NCBI GenBank assembly: GCA_031548025.1
Contig: JAVBRM010000136.1
Coordinates: 13,521-77,520 of the forward strand
Direction: 5' to 3'
Source: UBA5239 sp031548025
Lineage (GTDB): Bacteria > Verrucomicrobiota > Lentisphaeria > Victivallales > Victivallaceae
Length of the DNA: 64,000 nt
The notes beneath the pieces were generated by a model. The model was given only the letters and a program-made list of their open reading frames with translations, did no database searches and was not told the DNA's origin. Shown here in pieces: positions 24,843-33,887 of this stretch (positions are counted from its first letter, which is position 1; every line of letters starts with the position of its first letter). The translations under genes were made by a program, and so were the position numbers.

Positions 24843-25586
24843 TTAAGGCGCGTAGTACATGCCGCCGTTGATATTGATGGTTTCTCCGGTCACATAACCG
24901 TTGCGGATGGCGAAAATCACCGCGTCGGCAATTTCTTCGCAAGTCGCGCCGCGCCCCAGCGGAATGGCGGCGGATTCTTCCGCTTTCTTTTCCGGGGTCA
25001 GGCGCTTGTCGATATTTTCAGTAACCACCATGCCGGGGGCCACCGTGTTGGCGGTAATGTTGTACGGAGCGCCGTTGTGGGCAAAGGCCCGGGTGATCCC
25101 GTGCTGCCCGAGCTTGGACACGCCGTAAGCGATCATGGTCATTTCAGCGGGACGGAAACTGCGAACGCTGGAAATATTGACGATGCGCCCGTATTTGCGC
25201 TCCTTCGCCTGGTTGTAAAACGCCAGCGAACAGAGGAAAGTGCCTTTGAGATTGACTTCCATCACCATGTCGAACCACTGGCTTTCGGTCATTTCCGGCT
25301 TGCGACGCCACGGATCGAGCCGCGCGTTGTTCACCAGAATATCCACGGGGCCCAGGTCCGCGAACATTTTGTTGACCGCCGTTTCGTCACTCACATCACA
25401 ACGGTAAACCCGAACGTCACCGCCGACCGCCTCGACTTCCTTGCGCACATTTTCGGCATTTTCACTATTGTTGGCATAGTTGATCACGATCTTGCAACCC
25501 AGTTTGGCCAGTTCGATGGCGATGATTCGTCCCAGTCCCTGGGAAGCACCGGTGATCAGTGCGACTTTTCCTGCGATGTTTTCCAT
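24843..25586 (-). CDS. Short-chain dehydrogenase/reductase
   Basis: A 247-residue classical SDR, a NAD(P)-dependent oxidoreductase. It has the TGASQGLG cofactor loop (12-19), catalytic Ser139 or Ser140 (VNISS), Tyr154 and Lys158 (YGVSK), and PG near 190. The NNAG motif reads NNAR (Arg89), an unusual substitution beside the cofactor. In the operon it lies between an IclR regulator (five-base gap) and a galactosidase plus galactonate-type dehydratase. Oxidation of galactose to galactonolactone is therefore a reasonable guess, though FabG-like or other sugar-alcohol activities are equally possible by sequence. Confidence 0.88.
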   Translation of the reverse strand: MENIAGKVALITGASQGLGRIIAIELAKLGCKIVINYANNSENAENVRKEVEAVGGDVRVYRCDVSDETAVNKMFADLGPVDILVNNARLDPWRRKPEMTESQWFDMVMEVNLKGTFLCSLAFYNQAKERKYGRIVNISSVRSFRPAEMTMIAYGVSKLGQHGITRAFAHNGAPYNITANTVAPGMVVTENIDKRLTPEKKAEESAAIPLGRGATCEEIADAVIFAIRNGYVTGETININGGMYYAP

Positions 25587-25591
25587 AATTT

Positions 25592-26332
25592 CTATCCTAT
25601 TGTGTTAATAGTGGTTATTTCTCTGGATATATTCAATGCGGCCTCCTTCAAGACTCGCAAAAACGCTTCTTTACGCTCGCCGGCATAGTCCTCAATATAA
25701 ATGGACCCGCCAACCACCCCGATCAACTCGTTGCCGCGGAATACCGGAAAAGCCGCAATCCCCTGCCCCCGCCTCGAATCCAAAAATTCGATCTGACGCT
25801 CGGAGCGAATCCGCTCAAAATCGGTATTCTCATCATAAAGCACCAACCCATCGTCCTCATAAGCGGCAATCATCTCCACCCGTTCATCGTCCGGCATGAA
25901 AGATGCCAGCATCAACCCGGTGGCAGTGGACAACAAATCCCGGTAAGCAATTTCCGTCATGTGAATCATCAGCTTGGAGCAGCAATTGCGGTGATACAGG
26001 ATATAACGCAAATCGCCCCGGCGCTCCGCGAGCATGACCGAAGCCTCCGCCGTTTCGGCGGCCTGTGACAGAATCCGGCTTGCGCACTTCACCAGCCACG
26101 GCTTGTAAACCACATTGTTGCCCAGCGTCAACATGCGCGGTCCAACCGTATACCCCTCCTGACGCGAGACCTGATCCAGATAATCGGCGTCCACCAGCTC
26201 GCGCACAATCCGCGCGCAGGTCGCCACATTGATCCCGAATTTCTCCGCCAACACCGTAATCCTCACCGGCCGCGGCGAAGCATTCACCACCGCCTCCAGA
26301 ATCGCCAAAGTTTTGTCCAGTACCTTAATCAT
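25592..26332 (-). CDS. IclR-family transcriptional regulator of the galactosidase/dehydratase operon
   Basis: A 246-residue IclR-type regulator: winged helix at about 1-65 (VRITVLAEKFGINVATCARIVREL) and a C-terminal effector domain (about 75-245) with the ATGLMLASFM stretch. It is the first gene of the operon with SDR, GH42 and dehydratase, so it probably controls its own transcription unit in response to a sugar acid. A TTTCA-N5-TGAAA palindrome lies six bases upstream of its start (26338-26352). It is divergent from the LacI gene at 26543. No good ribosome site is seen. Confidence 0.9.
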   Translation of the reverse strand: MIKVLDKTLAILEAVVNASPRPVRITVLAEKFGINVATCARIVRELVDADYLDQVSRQEGYTVGPRMLTLGNNVVYKPWLVKCASRILSQAAETAEASVMLAERRGDLRYILYHRNCCSKLMIHMTEIAYRDLLSTATGLMLASFMPDDERVEMIAAYEDDGLVLYDENTDFERIRSERQIEFLDSRRGQGIAAFPVFRGNELIGVVGGSIYIEDYAGERKEAFLRVLKEAALNISREITTINTIG

Positions 26333-26337
26333 TGCAT

Positions 26338-26352
26338 TTTCACATTATGAAA
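26338..26352. promoter_or_regulatory. Candidate operator for the adjacent IclR regulator
   Basis: A perfect TTTCA-N5-TGAAA dyad directly upstream of the IclR start codon. Its spacing resembles IclR-type half sites and it would allow autorepression. Only one copy is seen. Confidence 0.4.
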
Positions 26353-26451
26353 TTATTTATCACTATACAATAGTATACTTCACAAAATAAAAATTACAAA
26401 CCGAATTTATATTTTCCATTTTGAAATTTTTCACTTTTTCCACATTGGGTA

Positions 26452-26479
26452 TTGACAATTGATTTTTTTCCATTATAAT
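26452..26479 (+). promoter_or_regulatory. Sigma-70 promoter of the LacI cassette B
   Basis: Consensus TTGACA (26452-26457) and TATAAT (26474-26479), both perfect, are separated by 16 bases and followed immediately by an operator-like palindrome. This is the clearest promoter in the window. Confidence 0.8.
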
Positions 26480-26480
26480 A

Positions 26481-26497
26481 ATTGTATCGATACCAAT
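26481..26497. promoter_or_regulatory. LacI-type operator O1
   Basis: ATTGTATCGATACCAAT is a near-palindrome around a central CG, typical for LacI-family sites, and covers the expected transcription start just after the -10 box. It shares ATTGTATCGAT with a second site 48 bases on. Confidence 0.7.
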
Positions 26498-26528
26498 TTA
26501 AATAGATACGCAAGCTCAATTATTCACA

Positions 26529-26544
26529 ATTGTATCGATGCAAT
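26529..26544. promoter_or_regulatory. LacI-type operator O2
   Basis: ATTGTATCGATGCAAT, with one mismatch between half sites, repeats the core of O1 and touches the first ATG of the regulator gene. The pair argues for autoregulation by the encoded LacI-family protein. Confidence 0.65.
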
Positions 26545-27556
26545 GAAAAACAAACGGAATCAGAATATGCAGAAAACCGCGCTTCGCAAAACAACCTTGC
26601 AGGATATAGCCGATTACTGCCGTCTTTCCAAAAGTACCGTGGCGCAGGTAATGAGCGATCCGGACCATATCAAGGTTCGCCGTTCAACCGTCGAAAAAGT
26701 ATTGGAAGCGGCCCGGGAGTTGAATTATTCGACCAACTACGCCGCCAAGCGTTTGCGGACCAGCCGAACCTATACCATCGGGGTGGTATTTCCCAACATC
26801 ACCAGTTTTTTTCGAGAATTGATTCCGTTTCTGGACCGGGAGTTGGCCGCCAATAATTATTTCGGCTTCTTCTCGTTCTGGGATCCGTCTGACCGTCAAA
26901 ACTACCGCAATGTCTACAACCGGCTGCGCGATCACGGTCTTGACGGCATTATCACCAACGACAAGGACGAAAGTATTCCGGATATCAACGTACCCACCGT
27001 TATTTACGGCAATCGACTTCAGTACTTCGACTGCGTTTACCCGGACAAGGAAGAGTACGCACGGCAGGCGGTCAAATATCTTTATGAGCGTGGACATCGC
27101 AAAATCGGGTTCATCGGGCAGCGGTTTGGCATCCGTATTCAGGCATTGTGGGATGAATTCGGCAAATACAATTTAATGATCCATCCCGAGTGGTTCCGCG
27201 GCTGCAGCGCTTACATGGACAAAGGTTACCAGGAAACCAAAGCTTTGCTGCAGACCGCGGAACTTCCGACCGCCCTGATCACCCATAGCGATCATGTGGC
27301 TTACGGAGCGTTGCGGGCACTGGAAGAGGCCGGGTTGAAGGTTCCCGACGACATCTCGATCCTGAGTTACGACAATCTGCCGGAATCCGAATACAGCAGC
27401 CCCCCCCTGACGACCTTTGACCAGCGCTATGAGTATGCGGCGAAACTATTGGTCGACACCGTGTTGAAGCGAATTGAAAATCCGCATCTGCCCCAGCAGC
27501 ACCTGGGTTATAATTTACCTTTAGTTGAACGAAAAAGCGTCAGAACACTGTCATAA
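26543..27556 (+). CDS. LacI-family transcriptional regulator of cassette B
   Basis: A 337-residue LacI/GalR-type repressor: helix-turn-helix at about 17-40 (TTLQDIADYCRLSKSTVAQVM), hinge near 60, then a periplasmic-binding-protein-like sensor (from YTIGVVFPNI at about 76). I take the ATG at 26543. The ATG at 26567 (MQKTALRK) is equally possible and would free operator O2 from the coding region. The long upstream extension is rejected because it would cover the promoter's operator region. The gene is followed by a pseudopilin gene after 12 bases, and sites O1/O2 indicate it regulates its own operon. The inducing sugar is unknown. Confidence 0.88.
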   Translation: MKNKRNQNMQKTALRKTTLQDIADYCRLSKSTVAQVMSDPDHIKVRRSTVEKVLEAARELNYSTNYAAKRLRTSRTYTIGVVFPNITSFFRELIPFLDRELAANNYFGFFSFWDPSDRQNYRNVYNRLRDHGLDGIITNDKDESIPDINVPTVIYGNRLQYFDCVYPDKEEYARQAVKYLYERGHRKIGFIGQRFGIRIQALWDEFGKYNLMIHPEWFRGCSAYMDKGYQETKALLQTAELPTALITHSDHVAYGALRALEEAGLKVPDDISILSYDNLPESEYSSPPLTTFDQRYEYAAKLLVDTVLKRIENPHLPQQHLGYNLPLVERKSVRTLS

Positions 27557-27568
27557 TAAGGAGGTCGT

Positions 27569-28435
27569 ATGTCTGCTGTTAAACACAGATCACATTTCAC
27601 ACTCATTGAACTCCTGGTAGTAATTGCCATCATTGCGATATTAGCAGCAATACTGTTGCCCGCCTTGCAGAAAGCACGTAAAACCGCATATTATGCCGGA
27701 TGCTCAAGCAACCTTAAACAGATCGGGCACGGACTGCTGAACTATGCCTCCGACAACAACGAATACGGTCCCGATCGGCTCAATCAGCATTACCGACATA
27801 TTTTCGACGACGCTACGATCATGACTTCTTATTTGTGGAACAGCCTGCCGGGCACGGCGGCGGATATCCCGGCATTCTCCCGGGCCAACCAGCATCTGGT
27901 TTGTCCCGGTTACGCCGTCAGGGATTTCGCCAACCGTCAAACAACCACAGCCAAGAATGACTTTATGCAGGTAACCCAGACGGGCGGCATAGTCAATATA
28001 TATTACGGAATCCATTTTGGAACCGGTACCGGCGCGACCTATTCCGGCGGCTATGCCTATACAGGGACCAGTAGTCAAGCGCCGCTGCCTTCGCTGCGGA
28101 TGCTGGGGCAAAAAATTCCTTGCCCCAATGGAACTATTTTCACATGGGCTTTGGCGGCAAAAGAAGCCAGCCGTCAGGCTATGGCCGGAGATTGGTTCTG
28201 TTTGAGCAGCGAACGCTCTCTGTGCAAGAGCGACCGCTACGGAAGCGGCCGCTATAATCAACCTTCCCATGACGGAAACAACACTCTGTTCGTCGACGGT
28301 CATGTCGAAAAAATCAGCGCCGCGGATATTTACAGCCGGGCGACGCTGAACAGTAGCGGAGCTCTGAGCGGCGGCCTGAATTACTTCGGCAATCATTACG
28401 GTTGCTGGAATACATGCCGAATCTTCTTTCAATAA
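27569..28435 (+). CDS. Pseudopilin with DGH C-terminal motif (cassette B)
   Basis: A 288-residue pseudopilin with a consensus AAGGAGG ribosome site. The class III signal FTLIELLVVIAIIAIL begins at about residue 12 and is preceded by His instead of Gly. Next come AGCSSNLKQIG (about 49) and the C-terminal HDGNNTLFVDGHVEKI near 260. The protein would be anchored in the inner membrane with a periplasmic domain. It sits between the LacI gene and a secreted glycosidase-like gene (14-base gap). Function in secretion or substrate capture is inferred from family and context. Confidence 0.88.
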   Translation: MSAVKHRSHFTLIELLVVIAIIAILAAILLPALQKARKTAYYAGCSSNLKQIGHGLLNYASDNNEYGPDRLNQHYRHIFDDATIMTSYLWNSLPGTAADIPAFSRANQHLVCPGYAVRDFANRQTTTAKNDFMQVTQTGGIVNIYYGIHFGTGTGATYSGGYAYTGTSSQAPLPSLRMLGQKIPCPNGTIFTWALAAKEASRQAMAGDWFCLSSERSLCKSDRYGSGRYNQPSHDGNNTLFVDGHVEKISAADIYSRATLNSSGALSGGLNYFGNHYGCWNTCRIFFQ

Positions 28436-28449
28436 AGGACGGAAATGAT

Positions 28450-31380
28450 ATGAAACGAATAATTCTTTCTTTGATGATGATTTCAGGAAGTCTTGCCGTT
28501 TATGCCCAGTTGCCGGCGGATGCCCTGTTCGTAGAAGCGGAAACCATGATTGCGGACCAGACTCAATGGAAAACACGCCGGATAGAGGGGTATTATGGCG
28601 GTTATGTCAGCGGCAAAGCCTGGTTGGAAAGTTCTCCGCGCGGAGAAGGAACCGCGACCGCTGCGCTGCAGTGTCCGGCTGCCGGTAAATATCATATCTG
28701 GGTACGCTACAGCGACGCCTTGAAGCGCAATGCCGCTACTCCGTTTCAAGTTACCGTCACGCAGTCGGAGCAGCGTGTCCGAAAGGAATTCAATACCGCC
28801 AGTTTGCGGACGGACGCCGATGGGCAAAAGCGCTGGGGGAACCGGGTGCACGCCCTGGTCTGGGACTGCATGGAAGTTGACCTGGAGCCTGGTGCATTTG
28901 AGCTTATGGTCAGCAAAAACGGTGCGGCCAATATGATCGACTGTTTCCTGATCACCCGTGATCTGACATACCTGCCATATATCGAAGACTGCTTTCCGCT
29001 TTACATGAAAATCGAAGCCGCTCCCGACAGTGAAAAGGCTTGGCGTTATTCTCTGTGGGGGAGGAAAGCCGATGGAAAATATTATTGGGAGCACGTCAGC
29101 CTGCAGCTTCCTTTCGCGCGCCGGGCGTTGAAGGGTGGCGAGGCCTCGGAATGGGTTTATATTTCCAATCTGTTGGCGTTATCGGAGCCGGGCACCTGGA
29201 ATCGGTTGGTGGTTTCCGCCTTCGGTTCCAAGCGGCAGGAGAAAGCGCCTGCCGCCAATTACAATGTCTATTTTTCCACGACTCCGGATGAAAAGGGGAT
29301 CGTGAAGAAAGTGGAGCGCCGGGGCAGAGGTCCGGCGGCCGCATTCAAGATCGTGCTGACAGAGCGTGAACAAATCACCAGTGACCTGGAGGAAAGCGCC
29401 GCCAATCTGCAACGTTCCATGGCTGATCAGGCATACGGTAAACGGCCGGAAAAATTTCCGGTCGCCACTCAGGCGATAATCGATACTCTCTCCGATGAAA
29501 CGCTCCGCAACGAAATTGAGACTCTGCGCAATATCGGCGTCAATATCATTTCCTTCGCACCGGAGTATGCCGACCGGTTTTCCAATCTGGGCTGGAACAA
29601 TGTTTCGGTGAGTTTCCGGCCTTACCATCTGCAGACGACGGTCAAGGGCATCCGCTGCGGGCGCCAGCCGAAGAAAGACGCGATTGTTTCCCTGATTGAG
29701 GGGGCGGAAAAAACTGCCGCGAGCTATCCGCCCGGAATCAACGTCACCCGTGAAGCCTCATTGGCCGATGAACCCCGCTCGCAGTATCTGCGGCATGTGA
29801 CCGAATGTCCAGTCTGCATCAAGGCATTTCCGCAATATCTGAAACAACAACAGGTTCCGCTGGAAGAACTGCAAGAGAACTCCTACAATGACATAAAACC
29901 TTCCGCGGATCGCAGCAACGCCGTGCTATTCTATTGGAGTAGTCGTTACGGCATTGATACTTCACTGGAGTTCTTCAAATTCTGTACCCGGACCGCCGAG
30001 GCCAAATCGCCGGACTGGAAAACCAAAGTCAATTTCGCCGGCGAAATCCGCGGTAACATGGTTGCCGCGGGCATGGACTGGTTTGAGCTTTACCGTCAGG
30101 GAGCACTGACCACCGGTTATCACGAGGATTATTCCGCTTGGATGAAAAATTACCAGATCCGGGGCTATTATATGGCGGTCATGCGGGCGGCTTGTGCTCC
30201 GTATGACCGGATATTCGGTCCGCTGGCGTGTTTCCCATCCAACACTCAATGGGAGTTCATTGCCGCCGGGTTCTCTCAACTGGGGCAAGGGGCAAAAAAA
30301 TTCACGTTTTTCAATTATGGACCGCATTATATTCCGACCTCGAGTCCATGCAGCGCTCTGCAATGGGTTCACAATGCCGCCCGGCATGTGACCTATGCCA
30401 TCGGCGCGGTGGAAGACCAATTGCTGAATGCGGAAGTGGTAAAAGGTGACGCCGCCATGCTGCTTTCGACTACCGGCGATCTGTGGCAGGCCAACCCGTC
30501 TCAACCGGATTTTACCAATCCTTACGGCATGGAGCGGACTTTCCTGTATTTGTTGCTGCGGCACCTACACGTCCGGGTGGATATCCTGCCCGAGGAAGAC
30601 TTGGCGTCACGGCTTGCCGGATATAAATTATTGCTGGTCACGGATACCCACATCCGCCGCGAATATGTTCCGGCTTTGCGCGAATGGGTCAGAAACGGCG
30701 GCGTTCTTTACGCCGGAGCCAATGCCTTGAGCTTCGATGAATACAACCGCCCGCTCAGCCTGTTGGACGAAATGGGCATTGTTCGCGGCGCGCTGGAAGG
30801 CGATGCAAACCTCGCGCCGGGGCGCCCTCCCTATGAAATGGCAAAACGCAAAGTGCTCGGTCAGGTCGATACTGCTCAAAAATTCGGCTTTATCATCGCG
30901 GCTCAAAATCTGCGGGGCGGCGCCGTCGTATTCCGGCGAGACAATGGACAGAATGCTTTGACGGTTTCCGGATTCGGACAAGGGAAACTGGCGGCGGGCG
31001 GTATATTCCCTGCCTTGGCGTATATCTACCATGCTCAGACGGATTCAAGTCTGAAATTGATTACTCCGGTCAATTACCCGGAGGGACCGCGTCAGTTCAT
31101 CGAAGCGGTGGTAAAGGCTTCCGGAATTACGCCTTCGGTCACCGCCGGTGACGCCCTCCTGGAGCCCAATTTGTTGCGCCGCGGCAAGACTTTGCTGATT
31201 GCCCTGGCGAACTGGAGCGGCCGGGAAATAGAGTCCACTCTTACTCTGCGGGGCATGGGAAGCGCCGCCGGCGTCAAAGCGCTTCGCAGCACGGTAAAAT
31301 TAATCAACAACAACAGCGATGAAGTCGTCATCGACGGGACCTTCGGCAACGGCGATTTCATCATTGTGGAAATGCAGTAA
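28450..31380 (+). CDS. Secreted glycosidase-like protein with N-terminal carbohydrate-binding region
   Basis: A 976-residue secreted protein with signal peptide MKRIILSLMMISGSLAVYAQ. Residues about 25-175 begin FVEAETM and look like a CBM6/35-type beta-sandwich. The centre (about 320-640) resembles a (beta/alpha)8 barrel with candidate acid residues in LADEPRSQ and NFAGEIRG. Residues about 650-880 look like a GH42-type alpha/beta domain (LLLVTDTHIRREYVPALREW), ending in a small beta domain. I cannot name the GH family; it shares layout with the two cassette A glycosidases. I chose the ATG at 28450 with AAGGACGG upstream; an earlier ATG overlaps the pseudopilin gene and would bury the signal peptide. 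Confidence 0.7.
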   Translation: MKRIILSLMMISGSLAVYAQLPADALFVEAETMIADQTQWKTRRIEGYYGGYVSGKAWLESSPRGEGTATAALQCPAAGKYHIWVRYSDALKRNAATPFQVTVTQSEQRVRKEFNTASLRTDADGQKRWGNRVHALVWDCMEVDLEPGAFELMVSKNGAANMIDCFLITRDLTYLPYIEDCFPLYMKIEAAPDSEKAWRYSLWGRKADGKYYWEHVSLQLPFARRALKGGEASEWVYISNLLALSEPGTWNRLVVSAFGSKRQEKAPAANYNVYFSTTPDEKGIVKKVERRGRGPAAAFKIVLTEREQITSDLEESAANLQRSMADQAYGKRPEKFPVATQAIIDTLSDETLRNEIETLRNIGVNIISFAPEYADRFSNLGWNNVSVSFRPYHLQTTVKGIRCGRQPKKDAIVSLIEGAEKTAASYPPGINVTREASLADEPRSQYLRHVTECPVCIKAFPQYLKQQQVPLEELQENSYNDIKPSADRSNAVLFYWSSRYGIDTSLEFFKFCTRTAEAKSPDWKTKVNFAGEIRGNMVAAGMDWFELYRQGALTTGYHEDYSAWMKNYQIRGYYMAVMRAACAPYDRIFGPLACFPSNTQWEFIAAGFSQLGQGAKKFTFFNYGPHYIPTSSPCSALQWVHNAARHVTYAIGAVEDQLLNAEVVKGDAAMLLSTTGDLWQANPSQPDFTNPYGMERTFLYLLLRHLHVRVDILPEEDLASRLAGYKLLLVTDTHIRREYVPALREWVRNGGVLYAGANALSFDEYNRPLSLLDEMGIVRGALEGDANLAPGRPPYEMAKRKVLGQVDTAQKFGFIIAAQNLRGGAVVFRRDNGQNALTVSGFGQGKLAAGGIFPALAYIYHAQTDSSLKLITPVNYPEGPRQFIEAVVKASGITPSVTAGDALLEPNLLRRGKTLLIALANWSGREIESTLTLRGMGSAAGVKALRSTVKLINNNSDEVVIDGTFGNGDFIIVEMQ

Positions 31381-31395
31381 ACAAGGATTTATCTC

Positions 31396-33822
31396 ATGAA
31401 ATTAAAACTCCTGACAGGAATGATCACTATGGCAATAATACTGACCGCCGGTGCGGAAAATCTGCAAATTTACCATGCGCCATTGAAGTTCAAAGCCTAC
31501 AGCCGGGAGTTCGATGCCAAGGCCAATGTCGAGAAAAATTTCCTGAAACTCTCCCGCGTCGATCAGGATGAACAACTGCTCGTCAATGCAATTGACGACT
31601 TGCAGTATCATCTGTCGCGGATCACCGGGCGGCAACCGGAAATTGTGGTCACGTCGAATCCGGTAGACATCAAACTTCCGGCTATCGTCATCGGAACTCT
31701 GGCCGACTGCCCCCTCCCCGCCGAAGCAACCTCGACAGATGCTTACCGGATCAAAATCGCCGGAAACAAAATTCTTATTTCCGGGCGCAACCCGGGCGCT
31801 TCCGCCCATGGGATATACGGGTTCCTGAATCAGCTCGGCTGCACCTGGATCATGCCCGGTGCGGCCGGGGAAATCATTCCGGAATCAAAGGAAATCGAGC
31901 TCAATGGTACGGATATCGTCAGCGTTCCGGATTTCGCTTACCGGCGCTTTTGGTATGGCGGTTTCTGCAGAAACGCTCAAGCCAGGTATGAATTATTCGT
32001 CTGGTGTCAGCGAATGCGGCTGAACGTTTATATCCAGGACGATTTCCAAACCGGCGGGCACTCTTGGAGCAAGCTGGTCAAACAGTACAAGGAAGAATTC
32101 GAAAAAGACCCGACAATGTATGCCCTGGTCCGTCAATCGGACGGTTCCATGAAGCGCAGCGGCCCGCAAATCGAAACCACCAACCCCAAGGTGGTGGATC
32201 TGGCTATTCGCTACATCCGCGAAACATATCGGGAAAACAAATGGCCCAATGACCGGCTGGTCTGTATTCCGATGGGCCCGGCGGACGGCGGCGCCATTTC
32301 CGAATCGCCCGAATCCATGCAGGCCGGCGCCGGCAGGATTTCCCCGGACAGCGGGCGTTACGACGGTACCGATCACGTCGTTCTTTTCCTCAATACCATT
32401 CTGGAAAAAACCAAAGATGAATTTCCCAATCTGCACCTCGGATTTTTCCTCTACAGCTGGCACGCGGACTACCCGATGAAATATACCCCGAATCCGCGAA
32501 TCGCCATTAACGTGGCCGACATCAATTTTTCACGCTTTCACGGTACCGGAGACGCTGGTTCGCGCTCGCGCTCCTACTTCAAAAATATCATCGGGCAATG
32601 GTCAAAACTGCACAAAAAACAGGGAAACATCATCGAATACCGTCCCTACTCCTGGAATCTGGCGGATGGCTACCTTCCCTACACCAAATTGAAAATCTGG
32701 GGTGAAGATATTCCGTTCATGAAAGAAATGGGAGCCTCGGCTTTCATGGTCAACGCCTACAACGATTGGGCGGTCAATGGGCCGCATACTTACCTGGCGG
32801 CCCGCATGGCATGGGATTCCTCGATCAAATGGCAGGAGTTCATTCCCCGTTATTGTCAACAGGCCTATGGAAGCGCCGCCGCGCCGTTCATGACTCAGTA
32901 TTATCTGACTCTGGCCGAACGCCAGAGCAAGGCCGGACAGGAGGCGGGCAGCATTTACCCGTATACCCTGATTTACAACCAGCAGTTCGTCGATCGCATG
33001 AATAGCCTTTTCCAACAGGCCTTGAGCGCGACTTCAAACCAGGCGGACAAAGTGCGCCTGGAAATAGCGCAGCTACCGATGCGACACATGCAGAAATATC
33101 TGAATTTCCGCACTCAAATCGCCGGTTATGACTTCAATGCCGCCGCCCGAACCTATCAGGATATCATCGACGGTATCAATGCGGCCAACAAACAGAATAT
33201 TCACTCCGCCGGTCCGCAGGGATTGGTCTTCATCGGCCGCTTTTTCAAAGATTTTCTGGAACAGGGTAAAAAATATACCGCCCCTCCCTATCGGATCATT
33301 CACCGAATTCCAGAGCGGTTGAAAACCGCCTTCGATCCCTATACCTGCGGGCAGAATCTGAATTATTACGGTGTCGACGTCAACGATGAACATTATATCG
33401 TGACTTCAACCTATAACTCGACATTTGACGCTCAAGGACTGGGCGGTTACCGGACCGGCGCGGTCTGGTATCGCGACCGCTTCCGCCTGACTTCCGAGGA
33501 GAAAAAAGCCGATGAAGGCTACGGCCTTTTCATAGGCGGCGCCGACAATACCGTCCGGGTCTGGTGCAACGGCCGTCATATCGGTCAGGGCGATCGCTCG
33601 GGACTTTGCAAACCGCGCATTTTCGACCTGACCGAGGCCTTGAATCCGAATGGAGAAAATTTGCTGGCGATTCAGGTGATCCGCTTCGGCAACTACGAAC
33701 TGGGAACCGGCGGGCTGATGTTGCCGAGCTTCATTTTCCAAGGCCCGCGCCTGGACAAAAAAGCCGAAACCGGCCGTCCCTTCCGAATGCTCCCCGGCGG
33801 AGTAATCGAGTATATCAACTAA
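31396..33822 (+). CDS. Secreted DUF4838 protein (alpha-glucuronidase-like N-terminus)
   Basis: An 808-residue secreted protein with a signal peptide at 1-20 and a GH67/GH20-type N-terminal domain (about 50-165: ELxYHL-like DLQYHLSRITGR, IVIGTL, GASAHGIYGFLNQLGCTW). A DUF4838 catalytic-like barrel follows (about 170-520: WYGGFCRNAQARYELFVWCQRMRLN, GGHSW). The C-terminal beta-sandwich (about 660-800) resembles GH2 sugar-binding domains (VRVWCNGRHIG). DUF4838 proteins are frequent in glycan loci of Lentisphaerota and Bacteroidota, but their substrate is unsettled. It is the last gene of cassette B and ends before the palindrome at 33837. Confidence 0.8.
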   Translation: MKLKLLTGMITMAIILTAGAENLQIYHAPLKFKAYSREFDAKANVEKNFLKLSRVDQDEQLLVNAIDDLQYHLSRITGRQPEIVVTSNPVDIKLPAIVIGTLADCPLPAEATSTDAYRIKIAGNKILISGRNPGASAHGIYGFLNQLGCTWIMPGAAGEIIPESKEIELNGTDIVSVPDFAYRRFWYGGFCRNAQARYELFVWCQRMRLNVYIQDDFQTGGHSWSKLVKQYKEEFEKDPTMYALVRQSDGSMKRSGPQIETTNPKVVDLAIRYIRETYRENKWPNDRLVCIPMGPADGGAISESPESMQAGAGRISPDSGRYDGTDHVVLFLNTILEKTKDEFPNLHLGFFLYSWHADYPMKYTPNPRIAINVADINFSRFHGTGDAGSRSRSYFKNIIGQWSKLHKKQGNIIEYRPYSWNLADGYLPYTKLKIWGEDIPFMKEMGASAFMVNAYNDWAVNGPHTYLAARMAWDSSIKWQEFIPRYCQQAYGSAAAPFMTQYYLTLAERQSKAGQEAGSIYPYTLIYNQQFVDRMNSLFQQALSATSNQADKVRLEIAQLPMRHMQKYLNFRTQIAGYDFNAAARTYQDIIDGINAANKQNIHSAGPQGLVFIGRFFKDFLEQGKKYTAPPYRIIHRIPERLKTAFDPYTCGQNLNYYGVDVNDEHYIVTSTYNSTFDAQGLGGYRTGAVWYRDRFRLTSEEKKADEGYGLFIGGADNTVRVWCNGRHIGQGDRSGLCKPRIFDLTEALNPNGENLLAIQVIRFGNYELGTGGLMLPSFIFQGPRLDKKAETGRPFRMLPGGVIEYIN

Positions 33823-33836
33823 TCCCGAATTCCCGA

Positions 33837-33883
33837 ATTATCTATCCAAAATGTGTTTTAAAAACACATTTTGGATAGATAAT
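33837..33883. terminator. Perfect 23-bp inverted repeat between convergent genes
   Basis: Arms ATTATCTATCCAAAATG... and its exact complement (33837-33859 and 33861-33883) are separated by one base. The palindrome lies between the convergent cassette B and envelope operons, 14 bases after one stop and 4 before the other. A bidirectional terminator is likely, although the stem is AT-rich and unusually long. Confidence 0.65.
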
Positions 33884-33887
33884 ATAT

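Noticed and set aside
23262..25688. 808-codon plus-strand frame over the GH42-like and SDR genes
   Set aside because: Both minus-strand genes have clear catalytic motifs; the opposite frame has none and spans two unrelated genes.
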